This document shows, in pieces, positions 39,367 through 53,000 of a stretch of 64,000 nt of DNA. The translations under genes and the position numbers were made by a program. The notes under the pieces were generated by a model. That model made no database searches and was not told the DNA's origin. It saw only the letters and a program-made list of their open reading frames with translations. The DNA is from Plasmodiophora brassicae (taxonomy: Eukaryota; Endomyxa: Phytomyxea; Phytomyxea; Plasmodiophorida). The first letter of the stretch is position 1. Every line of letters begins with the position of its first letter. The stretch is from the NCBI GenBank assembly GCA_036867785.1, contig CP145419.1, forward strand, positions 1,116,001 to 1,180,000. Direction: 5' to 3'.

Positions 39367-40646
39367 TTACTGCTGGGGGCGGCGACCGGCCGAGCACTCC
39401 TGCCTGACGGACAGGCCCTGGATGAGGTCGTCGGCGGGCGCCGCGAGGAACCCGGCTTCGTACAGCCGGTCGAGGCGGTCAAAGTCAAAGTCCAGGCGCA
39501 TGGCACGCTCCATCTCCGCCTGGTGGCCCTTGCCGTTGCCTGTGGGGGACGTCACGTCATTCCCGTTCTGCAGCAGCAGCAGCAGCAGCGTCGAACGCGC
39601 CGCCGCTTACCGTTGAAGTGCAGGACGGACGGGTACGTGCCCGTGACCCGGTTGCGCCACCGGCTGTCCAGGTTGCCCTGCGACGGTTCGTGTTCGACGA
39701 CGAGGTCGTCGACGCTCAGGTGCACGCTCTGGAAGATGCTGGCCCGGTGGTCCAGCGCGACCCGCGCCCTGCCGTGCAGGAGGACGAGCGACGCCAGCTC
39801 CTGGTCGATCGCCTTCGCGGACGCCTCCGGCAGCGCCATCATCTCCTCGAACGCCTTGACGGCCGCCCCGGCGTACCCGATCCACCCGCCCGAGTTCAGG
39901 TACCCTACAGGGCGCGCGCGCGTCAGCGACACCGTCGTCGTCGTCGTCGTCGCATCCGCCTACGGTAGGGCGTCGGCGACGCCGGGTACTCGTCCTGGCA
40001 GATGCGCTCGCCGTCGGGGCGCCCGTCCATGAACGGCCAGCAGCCCTTCTCGGCGGTGAACACGACGGGTTCGTTCATGGCCAGGAACTTGTCAACGATG
40101 TTGGCCTCGGTATCCACCTGGCGAACGCACAGCCGGCCGTGGGACGACGCGTCAGCACACGACGGGTGGACCCGCCTACGAGTAGGACGTCGTAGGCGTC
40201 GACGAACATGACGATGTCGTCCGGGTCGTGTTGCCGCAGTTCGTCGAGCGTCACCGGGATCTTCTCGAACAGGACGTCGTCGGGGGCGGCGCCCCGGAAC
40301 CCGACCACCTTCACCTTCAGCTGGAACAGGGCGCCCGTGTACAGCAGATGGCACAGGAAGTTCGCCTGTGCGCGCTCGCGCGTCAGCGTACGCCACCGCG
40401 CGCCCAACGACGTACGTTGTGCGATGCGAACGTGACGACCGTCAGCGACGGGCGCGCCGGGCCAGCCGGCGCCTGCAGTGACAAGTCGGTTGTGATCGCG
40501 CGGTACCGCAGGAGGACGGCGAGCAGGGTGCCGCACGCGACCAGGCCGCCCGCGATGACGCAGACCACGAGGCGGCGTTGCGATGCGCGCGTCAGGCGGT
40601 GCCTCTTCGCGCACGCCTGCAGCGACGTCGACGTGGCCGCCAGCAT
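39367..40646 (-). CDS. PLOD/procollagen-type glycosyltransferase, 345 aa
   Basis: Five exons: 40646-40416, 40365-40180, 40117-39964, 39904-39611, 39539-39367; introns 50, 62, 59 and 71 bp. A short cytosolic tail and signal anchor (LVVCVIAGGLVACGTLLAVLL) show a type II membrane protein. The catalytic part matches the glycosyltransferase domain of lysyl hydroxylases: a DDIVMFVDAYDVLL metal site, VFTAEKGCWPF, YLNSGGWIGYA, AIDQE and HFNGNGKG (completed across the last intron). It should transfer a hexose in the Golgi or ER, but the acceptor is unknown. The first frame also has upstream non-ATG codons; the ATG at 40646 was chosen. Confidence 0.8.
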
Positions 40647-41052
40647 GATGATGTGCCGTGGTTCCTTCCCCCTTCGGCAGCGCGCGCCGTTCACGTCTGG
40701 TCAGACGAACGCACCTCCTCCGCCGCCGAACAACAAAATGGAACAAGATGGACGGCGATTTTGCCTCAGCCTTAAAATAGCGTCGCCTTCATCGAACAAG
40801 TTGGACGGCGTTTTGCCTCACCCTAAAAATAGCGTCGCCTTCATCGCGACAGCAGCAGCAGCCTTGTGACCTGCGGTGTCGTGAAACCGGCGCCAGTGTT
40901 GCGCAAACAACGAAACGTGCAAGTGCCAGCACTGCCGGCGTTAGGTCGATCGCATTCGACGGCCACCGCGCCGCGACACGTCCCTGGAGAGCGAGCGGCG
41001 TCGTTGACGCGATACGTTATGTATAAAGAAGGAGGAGCAGACGGCCAACGAG
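40647..41052. other. Intergenic region, promoter of the glycosyltransferase
   Basis: About 400 bp lie between the glycosyltransferase start and the TRRAP 3' end. The only structure is the tandem duplication at 40743-40847. No gene is seen. Confidence 0.5.
40743..40847. repeat. 52-bp tandem duplication upstream of the glycosyltransferase
   Basis: The stretch ACAAG(A/T)TGGACGGCG...AAATAGCGTCGCCTTCATCG occurs twice with a period of 52 bases (from 40743 and 40795) and a few differences. It lies about 100-200 bases upstream of the ATG at 40646, in a promoter position. Confidence 0.85.
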
Positions 41053-44000
41053 CTAGAACCAGGGGTGCCAGGTGGCCGGCATGGCGCTCAGGTTGTCGAT
41101 GCTGGTCGCCTGTTCGACGAGGCGCTGGATCTTGGCGTTGATCGGCGCGGGCACCTTAGCCCCGGGCGCGTCCGACGTCGTCGTCGTCGGCGGCGGCGGC
41201 GACGACGGCATCAGCGACTGGACGCGGTTCAGGACGGCCGTCGTGTTCTGCGACACGTGCGCGCGCAGCGACCGCTCCAGGTCGTCCAGGGCGCTCTCCG
41301 ACCCGATCGGCTGCAGCGTGACGCTCCAGGAGAGTAGGTCGTCGCGCAGGAACAGGTTCAGATAGTTCTTCAGGATGTGCTGCCGGCGCAGCCAGCAGGC
41401 GGCCGACGAGATGAACGCGCTGCCGAACACGCCCTCGATCAGGAACGGCGTGCAGAACTCGGCCAGGTTCGGGGTCAGCCGGAACGGGACCTGCCGCCGC
41501 AGCGTTCAGAACACGCCCTGGCAGAACGCAACGCCCCCAGTTACCTGTTCGGCGTGGTCGATGGCGTGCTCCGGCGTGTACGACGGGTAGAAGTCGTTCT
41601 GGACGATGCGGCCGGTGCGTCTGGAGAACCAGATGCGTTGTGGCGTGCGGTCGCCGATGCGCAGGGCGAACGTGAGGAACGACGTCAGGCCGAGCTGCTT
41701 GGCGAACTCGACCTTGAACGCCCAGAGCGCGTCGTGCGTCGGCAGCGTCCGCTCCAGGTACTGGCGCAGCGTGTTCGGCGGCACGTGGTTCATCATGATG
41801 CGCTTGTGGATCCGGTGGCGCGCGGCGTCCCGCTCGTCGTCGACAACGCCGCCCAGCTGGTTCCGGTACACGGTCAGCGCGTCATCGGCGTCCATGTTCT
41901 TCACGAAGCACATGTGCTCCAGGACGGCGTCCAGCGACACGAACGACGGGTCGCACTCGTACAGGCGCAGGCGGTTCGTCAGCGGGACGACGGCGGGCAC
42001 GTCCAGGGCAATGCTGCGTTCGCGCGTCTCCCGCGACTTGCGCATCAGCTGGTTCAGGATCCGCCCCATCTGCATCATGCGCTCGTCCGACTTGGTGATG
42101 TGCGACACGAAGAACTGGACGAGGAAGTACCGCAGGGTGCCGTCGCACCCGACGAACCCGATCCGCCGGAACGACATGCCGTTGTGCCGGACGATGCCGA
42201 CCAGGTGCGAGAAGCGCACCAGCATGACGTGGGCGCCAGGCTTCGGCTCCGCGCCGTTGCCGTACTGCCCCGGGATCTCAATGTTTCTCGCCTCGAACCG
42301 GGCCAGGTACGTGGACAGGCGCACCAGCTCCCGCATGTGCTCCTGGCGATGCGACTGCGACACGGCGCGACGCAGCGTGCTCTGTGCCACCAGCACAGCA
42401 CCCGTCAGCAGGGGAACGACGACGACGAAGACAGCGGCAGTAGCAGCGTAGTAGTACGTACCTTCCACCATTTCAGCTTGCGCATCAGGCGGGTCAGCGT
42501 CGTCGGGTACTCGGTGCCGTCGGGCGGCGGCAGGAACTCGCGCAGGAACCGCTCGCGGTACAGGTGCATGAACCGGGTCAGCGTCGGCTTCGACGACGCG
42601 TGCATGCCGCCCTGCAGGAAGAACTTGGAGCACACCCGGCGGATGTTCTCCGTCAGGGCCTGCGGCACCGTGTCCTGCGCCGTGATCGGCTGCCGGAAGC
42701 ACTTCAGGAACAGGGCCTGCACGGTGGACAGCAGCTCCTCCTGCGGCTCCGGCCGGAAGCACCGCCCCATCTCCTCGAGCATCTTCTCCAGCTCCGACAC
42801 CAGGTTCAGGTGCGACTGGCGCAGGACGGTCACGACGGCGCGCACGTTGGCGTTCGAGCGCTCGCCGGCCGCACGAGACGCCGCCGTCGACGACGGGGCG
42901 GCGGGGCCCACGTCCGGCGAGGTGCCGATCTGAACGGGCGGGGGCGTCACGGGAGGCGCCTCGTCCTGCCGCATCTCGGGACTGCCCGCCACCGGCGGGA
43001 CCGGGCGACTGCCAGACGTGTGTCAGGGAGCAGAAGAGACGGGGGCAGGGCACGCACGCGTCCCGACCTGACAGCGGCCGCAGCGGCAGCGGCCGCGTGC
43101 TGTTGCATCATGCGTTGGTGGTCGCGGCGCTCGTGCAGGTAGGCGCGCACGTCGTAGTAGATGGCCTGTGGGAACGACTTGGCGACGTTCTGCAGGATCG
43201 CCGTGTACGCCGTGCCTTCCGGGCGCGACAGCGAGCTGATGAGCTGGGGCAGCCACAGCAGCCAGACCCAGACGGGCAGGTCCAGCGAGTACTTCTTGAA
43301 GACGGCGTTGAGCGGCCCGTCGTTCTTGTCGTACGTGAGCAGCCAGAGCACGCGGGCCAGCGTCAGGCGCGCCCGGTCCGACGTGTGGAAGCGGACGGCT
43401 TGCAGGTAGCAGGTGATGGTGTACTCGGCCCACTGCCGGTCCTTCTGCAGGCCGAACAGCTGGTCGCAGAAGGCGCCCCAGGACAGCCACCCCTTGCCGT
43501 AGTCGTCGCAGACGGCCAGCGACGACGAGAACGCCGTGTGCGACTCCTCGCCGTGCCCGAGGTGCTCCAGGGCCTCCCCCTTCAGGCGGAACATCTCGGC
43601 GCACTGCTCGCCCGTGTACCTGTCCATCGGGCTCTGGTTCAGCAGCGACACCGCCGACCGGATCTCGTCCGCCGTCTGCAGGCAGATCTTCACCTGCTCG
43701 CGCAGCTTGGCGAACGATTCCGCCGGGGACAACCCGGCCGTCGGGAGCTTGTCCAACCACGTCAGGCAGACCTGCACCATCGGGGTTAGCACACAGATCG
43801 CGCTGTGCACACACTGGAGGCGGGCACGTGTGTACCTGGGGAAGTTGCTGTCGGCGCGCCGTCTCCGCCATCTTGACGACGGTCCACGTCGTATCGTTGT
43901 AGGCGAGTTCCTGCTGCGGCGCGCTCGCCAGCGACTGGAACGCCGCCGACAGCCGCTGGAAGACCTGCAGGCGCCCGCAGACGATCTCGTTCCAGATCGT

Positions 44001-47000
44001 GATCGAGTCCCAGTAGTTGGGCAGGCGGTCGCGCCAGGCGGACAGCAGGTTCTTGAAGTCGGGCACGCGGTTCTGCTTGAACGCCTTGCCGGCTTCGTCG
44101 ATCATGATGCGGCCTTCGCGCAGCTCGACCAGCTGCTGGAAACGGGACAGCAGGTCGACGTGGGCGGTGCCCAGGAACGACGGCCGGCGCATCCACTCCT
44201 GCAGGGCGATATCCATCGCCCGGTCCAGCATCGACACCTGCTTCGTCGTGATTCGCTGGATCAGGACCGCCAGCGGGACGGACGACGACGCGTCCGACGC
44301 CGGCGCGCCGTTGCCGTCGTCCTCGCCCAGCGCGCGCAGCACCAGGGCGGCCTGCTGCTGGGACATGGTTTGCAGGCGGTACATCAGGCCGGACAAGGGG
44401 ATGGTCGGATGCGAATCGGTGCCGTACTTGTCGCACAGCGACTCGAGCGCGGCCGTGTCGCCGGCGAGCGACGCCGACTCGAGGACCAGGTCGGCGCGTT
44501 GCAACTGCGATGCAACGTCGCCGATCTGCGCCCACTGGTGCAGGTGCTTCGCACATCGAACCCATTCGTGCTCCCACATGACGGCTTCGTCGGCGCCCGG
44601 GTGCGGCACCGGGGCACCACCGGCGTCGGCGCCGGGCGGCCCCTACACACACGCGTGAGCCCTCCCAAACGTTGAACAGCGGCACCGGCGCAAAGCGAAC
44701 CTGAATGGACTTCAGCGCGCCGAAGAACTCCTCCTGGGCGCGCGGCCACAGGCCGTACTGCTCCAGAGCGGTGGCCGCACGTGTGAACGGGGACACCGCC
44801 CGTATCTGGACGATGCCAGCGATGACGTCGTGCTCGGACAGCTCGGAATGCAATTCGATCAGGGCGCGGACGGCCAGGGCGTGATCGGCGGCGACGCCGG
44901 GCTGCATCGGCGGGTGCAGGACCAGCCGATCCAGCAGGGCGGACGCCGAGTGCCACGCGCCGAACGTTCGCCCCAGGTAGGAGATGAGTTCGGGGCGCAG
45001 GTCGGGCGGGCGATCGCATCTGTCGAACGATGCCAGCAGGGCGTGCACGACATTCGGACGGTAGCGGAGCTGCTTGAGCAGATCGTCGCGGGACAGGACG
45101 CGCGACAGCACAGACGTCACACCAGGCTGGTCGCCAGCGGGGACCTAAGCAACTGTCTAAGTGCACGCCGACCGACGAGCAGTGGGGACGACCGACCAGA
45201 CTCCAGGCGATCGGGAAGATGCGCTCCCAGGACAGGCGGGCCAGGCTGTCGTCGGCCAGCGCCAAACGATACATCGGGCCGATCAGAGCGCCGGCCTTCG
45301 TTGCGGTCAGCATAGCAATAAAGTCCTTCTGTTTGCCCAGCGCCTGCCGCTGACTGGTGATCGCAGCGGGGCCGCCCTCCGACGACAGGCTCCCGACGCG
45401 TAGCCGGGAGTGCTCCTGCGACAGAAACAGAGGGGCGTCGGCGTGCGCCAGCGACAGGATCATCTCGAGGCCGTGCGACAGCCAGAACCGGTCGGCGACG
45501 GTCGCCCATCCCGAGGTCTCAAAGATGAACTCGAGGCGGGAGGCCACGGTCGCACCCGCCAACGCCTCCAGGTACCGCATCATGCGGGCGTGGATGTCGG
45601 GCTCGGAGGATCGCAGGACGCCCATGACGGGGCGTGCCAGCAGCTTCAGCAGCGCGGCGTTCGGCGCCCCCTCTTTCACCTCGCTGTGCAGCACGTCGAG
45701 GACGGCAGTGAACAGCCGGATGAGGACGCCGGTGCCGTCGTCCGCCAGGCCGCCGCTGTGGGCGAACTCCTCGAACCGACTCATGCGGACGAGCAGGTTG
45801 CACTTCTCCTTCAGCGTCAGGTCGGGCAGCGGGTGCTTCCCCGAGATCCACCCGCAGACGATGACCACGACGGACGAGACGATGTCGAAGTCCTCGCTCT
45901 TGTCGATCAGGTGCAGCATGGTCTGCAGAACCTGACACAGCGCGTTAACCGATCGTGGCACGTGTTGACGGGTGCGCGCAGCGTACCTGCTTACGCTGCT
46001 CTCGCATGCTGGGCGCCCGACGTTCCACCAGGCGGAGCGAGCACAGGAGGGCGGGTTTGTCATGCTGCTGGCCGGTGGCGGCGGCCGACGACCCCGATGG
46101 CCCTTGCGCTTTCTTGACCGACGCCGACGCGCCCGACACGGCAGCCGACGACGCTTGCAGGCATCGTCGCATGAGCGTATGCTGTGCCGCCGCCAGCGCC
46201 GCGTTCAGGCCGGGCAAGAACAGGGGCGTCCGCAACGACGCCAGGTCCAGAGCGGAGAGCGTCAGGCGCAGCGTGTCAACGTCCTTGTGCTGGATCCCGG
46301 CGGCGATCCCCTTGCACAACGACGCGTAGATCGGGGCGACGTCCTCGCCGTCGGCGCCGGCGGCAGGCAGCGTCGCTTCCAGACGACGAAGGAACGACTG
46401 GAACGCCTCCAGCAGCGCGTCATCGACGGGAACGGCAAACACGCGGCCGATGATCCCATCGATCATGACCGTTCGGATGTCCGACTCCGACAGGAACGGG
46501 GCGCTGCGACCCGCCAGCAGCGCATCGAACAGCTTGAGCACATGGACGAGCGAAGCACCGTCCAGATGGGAAACGAGCGGGGCGATGACATCGTCCAGCG
46601 CCGCAAACGACGCCGTTGGCCACACGGACGAGGCCGTCGCCAGCGTCGTAATGATCCGAGACGATACGGCCTGTGTCGCTGGTTGCTGCGCCGTCAGGCA
46701 TCGCTTGAACGTCTCGATCAGAATGCCAATGACGACCGTTGCCGACGGGGCGGACGCAACCCAACGATGGGACGACACGAGGCTCGACGTCGACAGGTGG
46801 AATCGAGGCGACGACGACCTCGACGACGTCCGGCGCGTTTTCGACGGCGCCTTCTGGCGTTTCGGGGGCGACGGCGAGGCCGGCAACTCGGCGTTGTGCA
46901 CGGCAGCAACCGACGACCACAGGAACAGCTGGTCGACCATGTCGAGAATAACAGGGACGCGCTCCCGATCAGGGAACGCGGTCTGCCGGTTCGCCAGGTC

Positions 47001-50000
47001 AGCGGAGAGCGGGACGGCCTGTATAAGGGCATCGCCCAGATGAGACAGGTACGGAACGAAGAGCGCGTCGCACCGCAGGACGTGGCGGAACACCTGTCGA
47101 GCACACAATGAATGGATACTGTCGCGACAGACGACGACAACGGGAACCGGACGGTACCTCCAGGGCGTTCGCCGGCGAGCTCGATGCCACGCGTCCGGTG
47201 AGGACCACCCAAGCGGGAACATCAATGTCAGCGAACAGGCCGCTCAGGAGGACATCGTCATCCGCTTCGGGCTGGTCGGATGCAGTGAACGGGTGCAGCT
47301 GGGCGAACTCGTGCGCCGCCTGCGACTTGGGCGGTTCCAGGGCCAGCTCGTCGAACGACTGGTGGAAGAACGTCGCCAGGGCGTCGAGCGCGTCCTTGCA
47401 AACGTCATGCGTCCTGGCACAGCGGAACGCGCGAATGTACAGTCCAAGGTAGGCACAGCGTTTCGAGGAGCGGCTGGCGATCGCCGTGCGAACCAGCAGA
47501 AGGAGCGTGGCCGCCTGAAGCGCGGATTCGTCGCCGGAAATCGTTGGCAACAATGGCACCTGCTGGACGCCCAGCTGTGCACGGGCGAACGAAGACAGCT
47601 GGGACAGCGTGCCAATCTTGAACAGGTCATGCGCCCGCTCGATCAAGACGGCGAACAGGGTCGCGAGTTCCACTTTGACGCCGATCGAATGCGACTCGTT
47701 GTCGGCGTTGTCGATCAGCGGGCCGACCACGCTGCTGAATATCGAGCGGACCTCGCGCTCGGGACGCAGGCGGGCAATCGGGAGAAGGAGCAGCCGTATG
47801 CCAGCGCACCGGTCCGCATTCGTGAACGTGGAATGCGACGGTTGGTCCGGTGTCGAGGCGGGCGGGAGGACGTTCGCGACAAAGTCGCGCACGACAGCGG
47901 CCAGCTTCATGATCGAGAGGCCCAGCGCGATCTCGTCCATGAAGAACGCGTCGATGAATGCGAAATCGACCGGAGCCTTCGTGCCCGTCGCCGACAGCAG
48001 CATCCACAGCGTCGAGATTGGCATGGACGATGTTGCAGAATGTGGGCTTGATCCTGTGGACAGGGACGGATCCAGGCGCGATGTCCAATCTGTATCGCTG
48101 TCAGGTGACGACTACCACCGACCCATAGCAGGCACGACTTACAAGACACCAAGCAATGAGCGAGCCGAATCCGCTTCACAACCTGCTCCGTTGGCGTATC
48201 GGGAACGATCGACATGTTCGACTGGGCCATCCACGACTGGAACACGGCCTGCACGATACGCGACGCTTCCGGCTGCGCCAGCCAGAGCGGACGGTACTGG
48301 ACCAACTGGTACACAATGTTGACGCCCTGCAGCTCCAGCTCTTCGACCGCTTTCTCAGGGATCTGACGCCGCTGGACGGATTCAGTATCAGGCACGTCGT
48401 GCGCACTGTCGATGTCCATGGCATTGTCGGCACCGCCAGATTCCTGCATCCGCATCTGGCGCTGCTGTTGCCTGTGGATCTGCATCTGCTGCGCCTGCGT
48501 CTGCTGCGACTGCTCAATGTTGAACGACGCAGCCAGGAGTTGGTCGGACAGCATGATGAGGGTTTCGCAGACGACCCCGCAGGACGGCGACGCCAAGATC
48601 TCGAGGAACAGCTGCGACAGGCGCCGATCGACCAGATTCTTGGGGGTTAGGAAGAACGCGACAGCCTCCGCGGCGTACTTGCAGACGAACCGAAGAAGAG
48701 GAGGTCGGAAGGGTGACGGCTGCAGGACGCTGTGCCCACCGAATACGCGAAGCAGAGGAAGCATGGACTCAAGCGACACAACCGCCATGACAAGTTTTGT
48801 CAGGAACTGACGTGGTGCTAAACAAACACGTCAGAGGAGGCCGGCGAGATTGCACATCGCAGCGTACCAGGAGGAAGCCGATGGAATAGATCCAGTAGGC
48901 GGCAGGGAAGGCGAACCTCGTCACCCGGTTTGCAGAGCGCAGGAAGGGCGACCGGCTGCGGGACGGTCAGCATCTGCTTGATGGCTTCACTGAAGAAAAA
49001 CAGGTGATCGAGAAGCGTGCGCCCCAGCGTCACGTTGAAGCAGTGCGAAAGAAGTTGCAGCAGGTGCTCCAGAAGGTCCAGCAATGGCATCGTCAACGTC
49101 GACGAATCCGCCAGATTGCGAAGCACAGGCTCCAAGCAGTTGCGAAGCAACGCCTTCGGCAACTTGTGGTGTCGGCACAGAATGGCAAGGCCACGTTTGG
49201 CGGCGACGACGACGCGCGACCCAGAGTTTCGATCAACAAGCGCATTGAACAGCGACTGAACGACAGCGTTACGCAGGTCGTCGTTGGAGCTCAGCGGCGT
49301 TGACGAAACCGTAACGGCCATCAGGGAAATGTACTCGACCTGACAATTTCGATTAGCAGTCAGCCAGCTTGCCGGACACGAACCTTGACTAACCGTTAAT
49401 CGCGAGAATTCCAGGGATGATGCGCGTCCCATAGGCTGCCGGTTTCTCGAGGAGCGCCCTGCCTTCAATGATTCGATCGTATCGCGGACCAATGTGACCA
49501 GCTGGTCAGGAGGAACGAGGGACGGGCGCAATCGCAGTGCAAGGCACGCAGACCAGACGTACCCGACGCGCATCGATGGTGCCACCTTCGACAGCGTTCG
49601 GTGCAGAACGGGTTCGGCCAGTTTGTCCAGGATCGGTGACAGCAGGGTGCCCAGGTGGATCTCACGGCGCTCGGCGACGTGTTCCATCAACCGGAGGCAG
49701 ATATAACGACAGGACGGCAACGGGTCGCTGAGGTGCGCCGCCATTTCGTTGACAAGAATGGCGTCATTGCTTGGGTCCTGATCCAGGAACGCGTCCACGA
49801 TAGCAAGCAGGTTGTTTTCGGCAACCTCGATCAGGGCAGCCGTCCGCTCCGTTGGCGCCTCGGTGTCGAACGATTCATCCGTTGAACGCTCGCTGTCAAC
49901 CAGGTCGGTTTCATCTTCGGGGTCATAGTACCGCAACTGCTGGTACGAAGCCGTCTGCTCGCCGAGCGTTGCAATCAGCGCGTTGGCAACCTCGATCGTA

Positions 50001-53000
50001 TGCCCGGCAAGCCACCTTTCATCCAATCGCCTACGCTGACAATCAACAGCCGCATAAGCGCTTTTCGTCACGCGAACCTGTACCTGACGAGAATGGACAG
50101 GCCTGCAACTCCGGCCGTACGGCTGGCAATGGAGCGCCCGTAACAAGCGGTCATAAGCCGTAAGAGCAGGGCGTCAATGGCGGCCGAGTCGGAGGCTCCG
50201 TCGACACCAAACAGGACAATGAGCTCATCGACGAACATCTCAATAGCATCGAGCATTGCGGCATGCAGGCGCTCGTTCGCGAACGTCGAAGGCTCCATGA
50301 GCTGGTCAACGAGCGCTTGTATGACGACCTGGCGTTCGCTTTCCAGCAGACCGCCAGACGTCATTGCCGAGGCGGGCGGCGGGAGGGGGCGCGGGTCCAG
50401 CGCGTACGTTAGCGCAAAGAATCGGATCAAGCGCTCCAGGTAGACTTGTGCTTCACGTGCGGGACCCGGTTGGGCGCGCCCACCTGCTGCAATCAGCAGC
50501 AGACCCTCAATCAGGCGCTTGGCGGCAACGTCGAGCGCGTCCAGTTTCGGGCGCCGACGAACGATCATGACCATCTCCTGTTCCGCATTGTCAGGCAGAC
50601 TGACCGGGCCAGCATCCACATCGTCGTCGGCGCCGTCGACCATAGAGAACGGTGTACGTGGGGCCGCCGCAGGTGGCTGGGATACCGGGAGTCGATGCAT
50701 GTCGATGGGTACGGACGGATCAATGTCGAATATGCACGGGACGCAGGCCTTGATTAGGTTCAGCGCATGGACGTCGAACCCGCCACTGTGCAGGTTCGTC
50801 GACTGCCGCAGGCATTCAACAGCCTTCCCCAGGATCGCCGAGAACGGCAACGAAACGCGATGGTTGTTAATGAGCAGACGGAACGACAGGCCTTCGTGAA
50901 CGTTGTCTCGATACGGCAGCGCCATCGGGTCCGTCAGGAAGCGACGATTCCGGCCGCCGAGTTTGCCCAGGAGGGACAGGGCAGCGGCCCCGAACGGCGC
51001 TGGGGACGGGCGAAGCAACGCGCATAGCGATCGCATCGCTGACGATATTTCGGAAGCGAGGTTCACGAACAGATAATCGTGGTTCAGCTTGTCAACCCAG
51101 AACTCGAACGTCCGAAGACCGATCTTGACGACCTGTGTTGCACAGTAAGATGCCGACTAACCCTGGAACCGTGCCCACAACAGCGGCTACCTGGTCATCG
51201 CGCGACTCTAGCGCCCGAACGACCGAGTGCATCATGAGCGGAATGTAGGACAGTAGCGTGGACAGACGCGCAGGGACCGTTAGGCACAGTTCGACAGCGA
51301 GTTCACGGGTCGGCTGATCGTTCTGCGCCTGGTCCTGGAGTGACGACAGGCCAGCAAGCAGTTCGGGAAGCAACGGGACGAAGGTCTCGTAGAGCCGCTG
51401 GAACTTCCCGCCACCAATGCTCCGAAACAGGTGCCGAAGCATCAACAGATAATGCTGTTTGTAGCGACAGCGAAGCGCGAGTCGGACGGAGCGGCGAACC
51501 AGACGCGCCATGTAGGGCAGCAGCGCGTCCTCGTTGTCCGCGTACAATGATAACGACCCGGCCACAATACGGAACATGTTCAAGAGCAGCAGAGCCGTTG
51601 CCGATCGCGTTTTCTCCTCGTCGGTGGCATTAGGGCGCAACTCGGCGGCGGTCGGCGCGCCCATGTCCTCCAACCGTTCGAGGACAAAGATCATGACGAT
51701 GTCGGCGAAGATCTTCGATACGGACGGGTTGCCCAGGAACTGCTGCGGAATGACCAGACGCGGCAGGCGCTCGTACTTCACCATCGCCTCGAACAGGTGC
51801 CCAATGTCAACGCCCACGACGCGCCTGAAACTCGCCGGGTCCAGGCTCTGTACGACACGACCGTCACGAACTCCCACCAACAATGTTCTCAGCGCAAACT
51901 TACAACGAAGACGTTCGCAAACCTCTCGACAAACGAGGCGGCCGACGCAACTGGGACAATCGGCGACGGCCGTTTGGATCCGTCCAACGCGCCTCCCTCG
52001 GATGAGGGTTCAGACACGTCGACCGCTGGCGGTGGAGGTGAAGACGTGGGCTCGGAACTGGTCAGCTCAAACAGAGCGAAACAGCGCAAAGCACCTCGCA
52101 TGAAACGGGACACAAGCCGGCACTCGTCAATCTTGAACATCCATCCGCCTTTCGATCCCAGGGCGCCGCTGATGTTTGCTATCCGCCACAGCAGCGTCTG
52201 TAGGTCACGAACGATAACCTGCAGGAGCTGCTCGAGAGCGAGCACGTCATTCACCGGCGCTGTCCCGTCGTCCTCATCCACCAGCCTGGGGATTGCATCC
52301 GCGAGCGACTCCACCTTCACGACCAGCATCTGGAAGATCCGGACGAGAAGGTGGCGACCCCTCGTCTGCATGTCGTCGTCGACAGCGCCACCAGCCGCCA
52401 CTGACCCAGCGACGTCAGGCCGATCGACTCGGTTCGTTGTGCTAACTCTGAGAAAGCGGTCAGGCAAACGAGGGGAGCAAGGGCGTGTGCGAATGGCGTT
52501 ACCTGAAGATGTTCTCCACCAGAGCCAGTACGACCTGGAGCGACATGACTTGCATGTTGGCCGGCAGGGTCCGATCGTGGACGTTGAGGGCGAACGTGTG
52601 GATGATGTTGGCGAGTTGCCCGAGCGAATTCAGTTCGCCTTCGGCGCTAGCCCGCTTGACGATGTCGCTGATGATCTCCAGGGCGAGCTCGTGCATGGCC
52701 CGATGCCGAACGGGATCCGCGCCGCGCCCAAGCAGAACGGCCGTATCCAGGAACACGTTCAGGTGCCGGTAGACGCCGCGACGTAACTCGCTGCCGCCGA
52801 GAGCGCGTAACGCTTCCAGGACGTTCTCGCGGTCAGACCCACAGACGAGCAAGAGCTGGCGAGTGCTCGTGCAGAGCGTGTCCTGCAGCGGGAGGAGCAG
52901 GTCCCTGGTCGCCGGCGCCTGCACGCGAACAAGCCCGGCAATGAACGACAGCGTCCGGGCCTGGACGCTGATCAGCAGGTGGCAGGCGCGAACATTGGCC

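Noticed and set aside
41377-42933. Plus-strand open frame of 518 codons, and another at 45972-47111
   Set aside because: Both are antisense to TRRAP, whose minus-strand translation matches the family; the plus frames match nothing.
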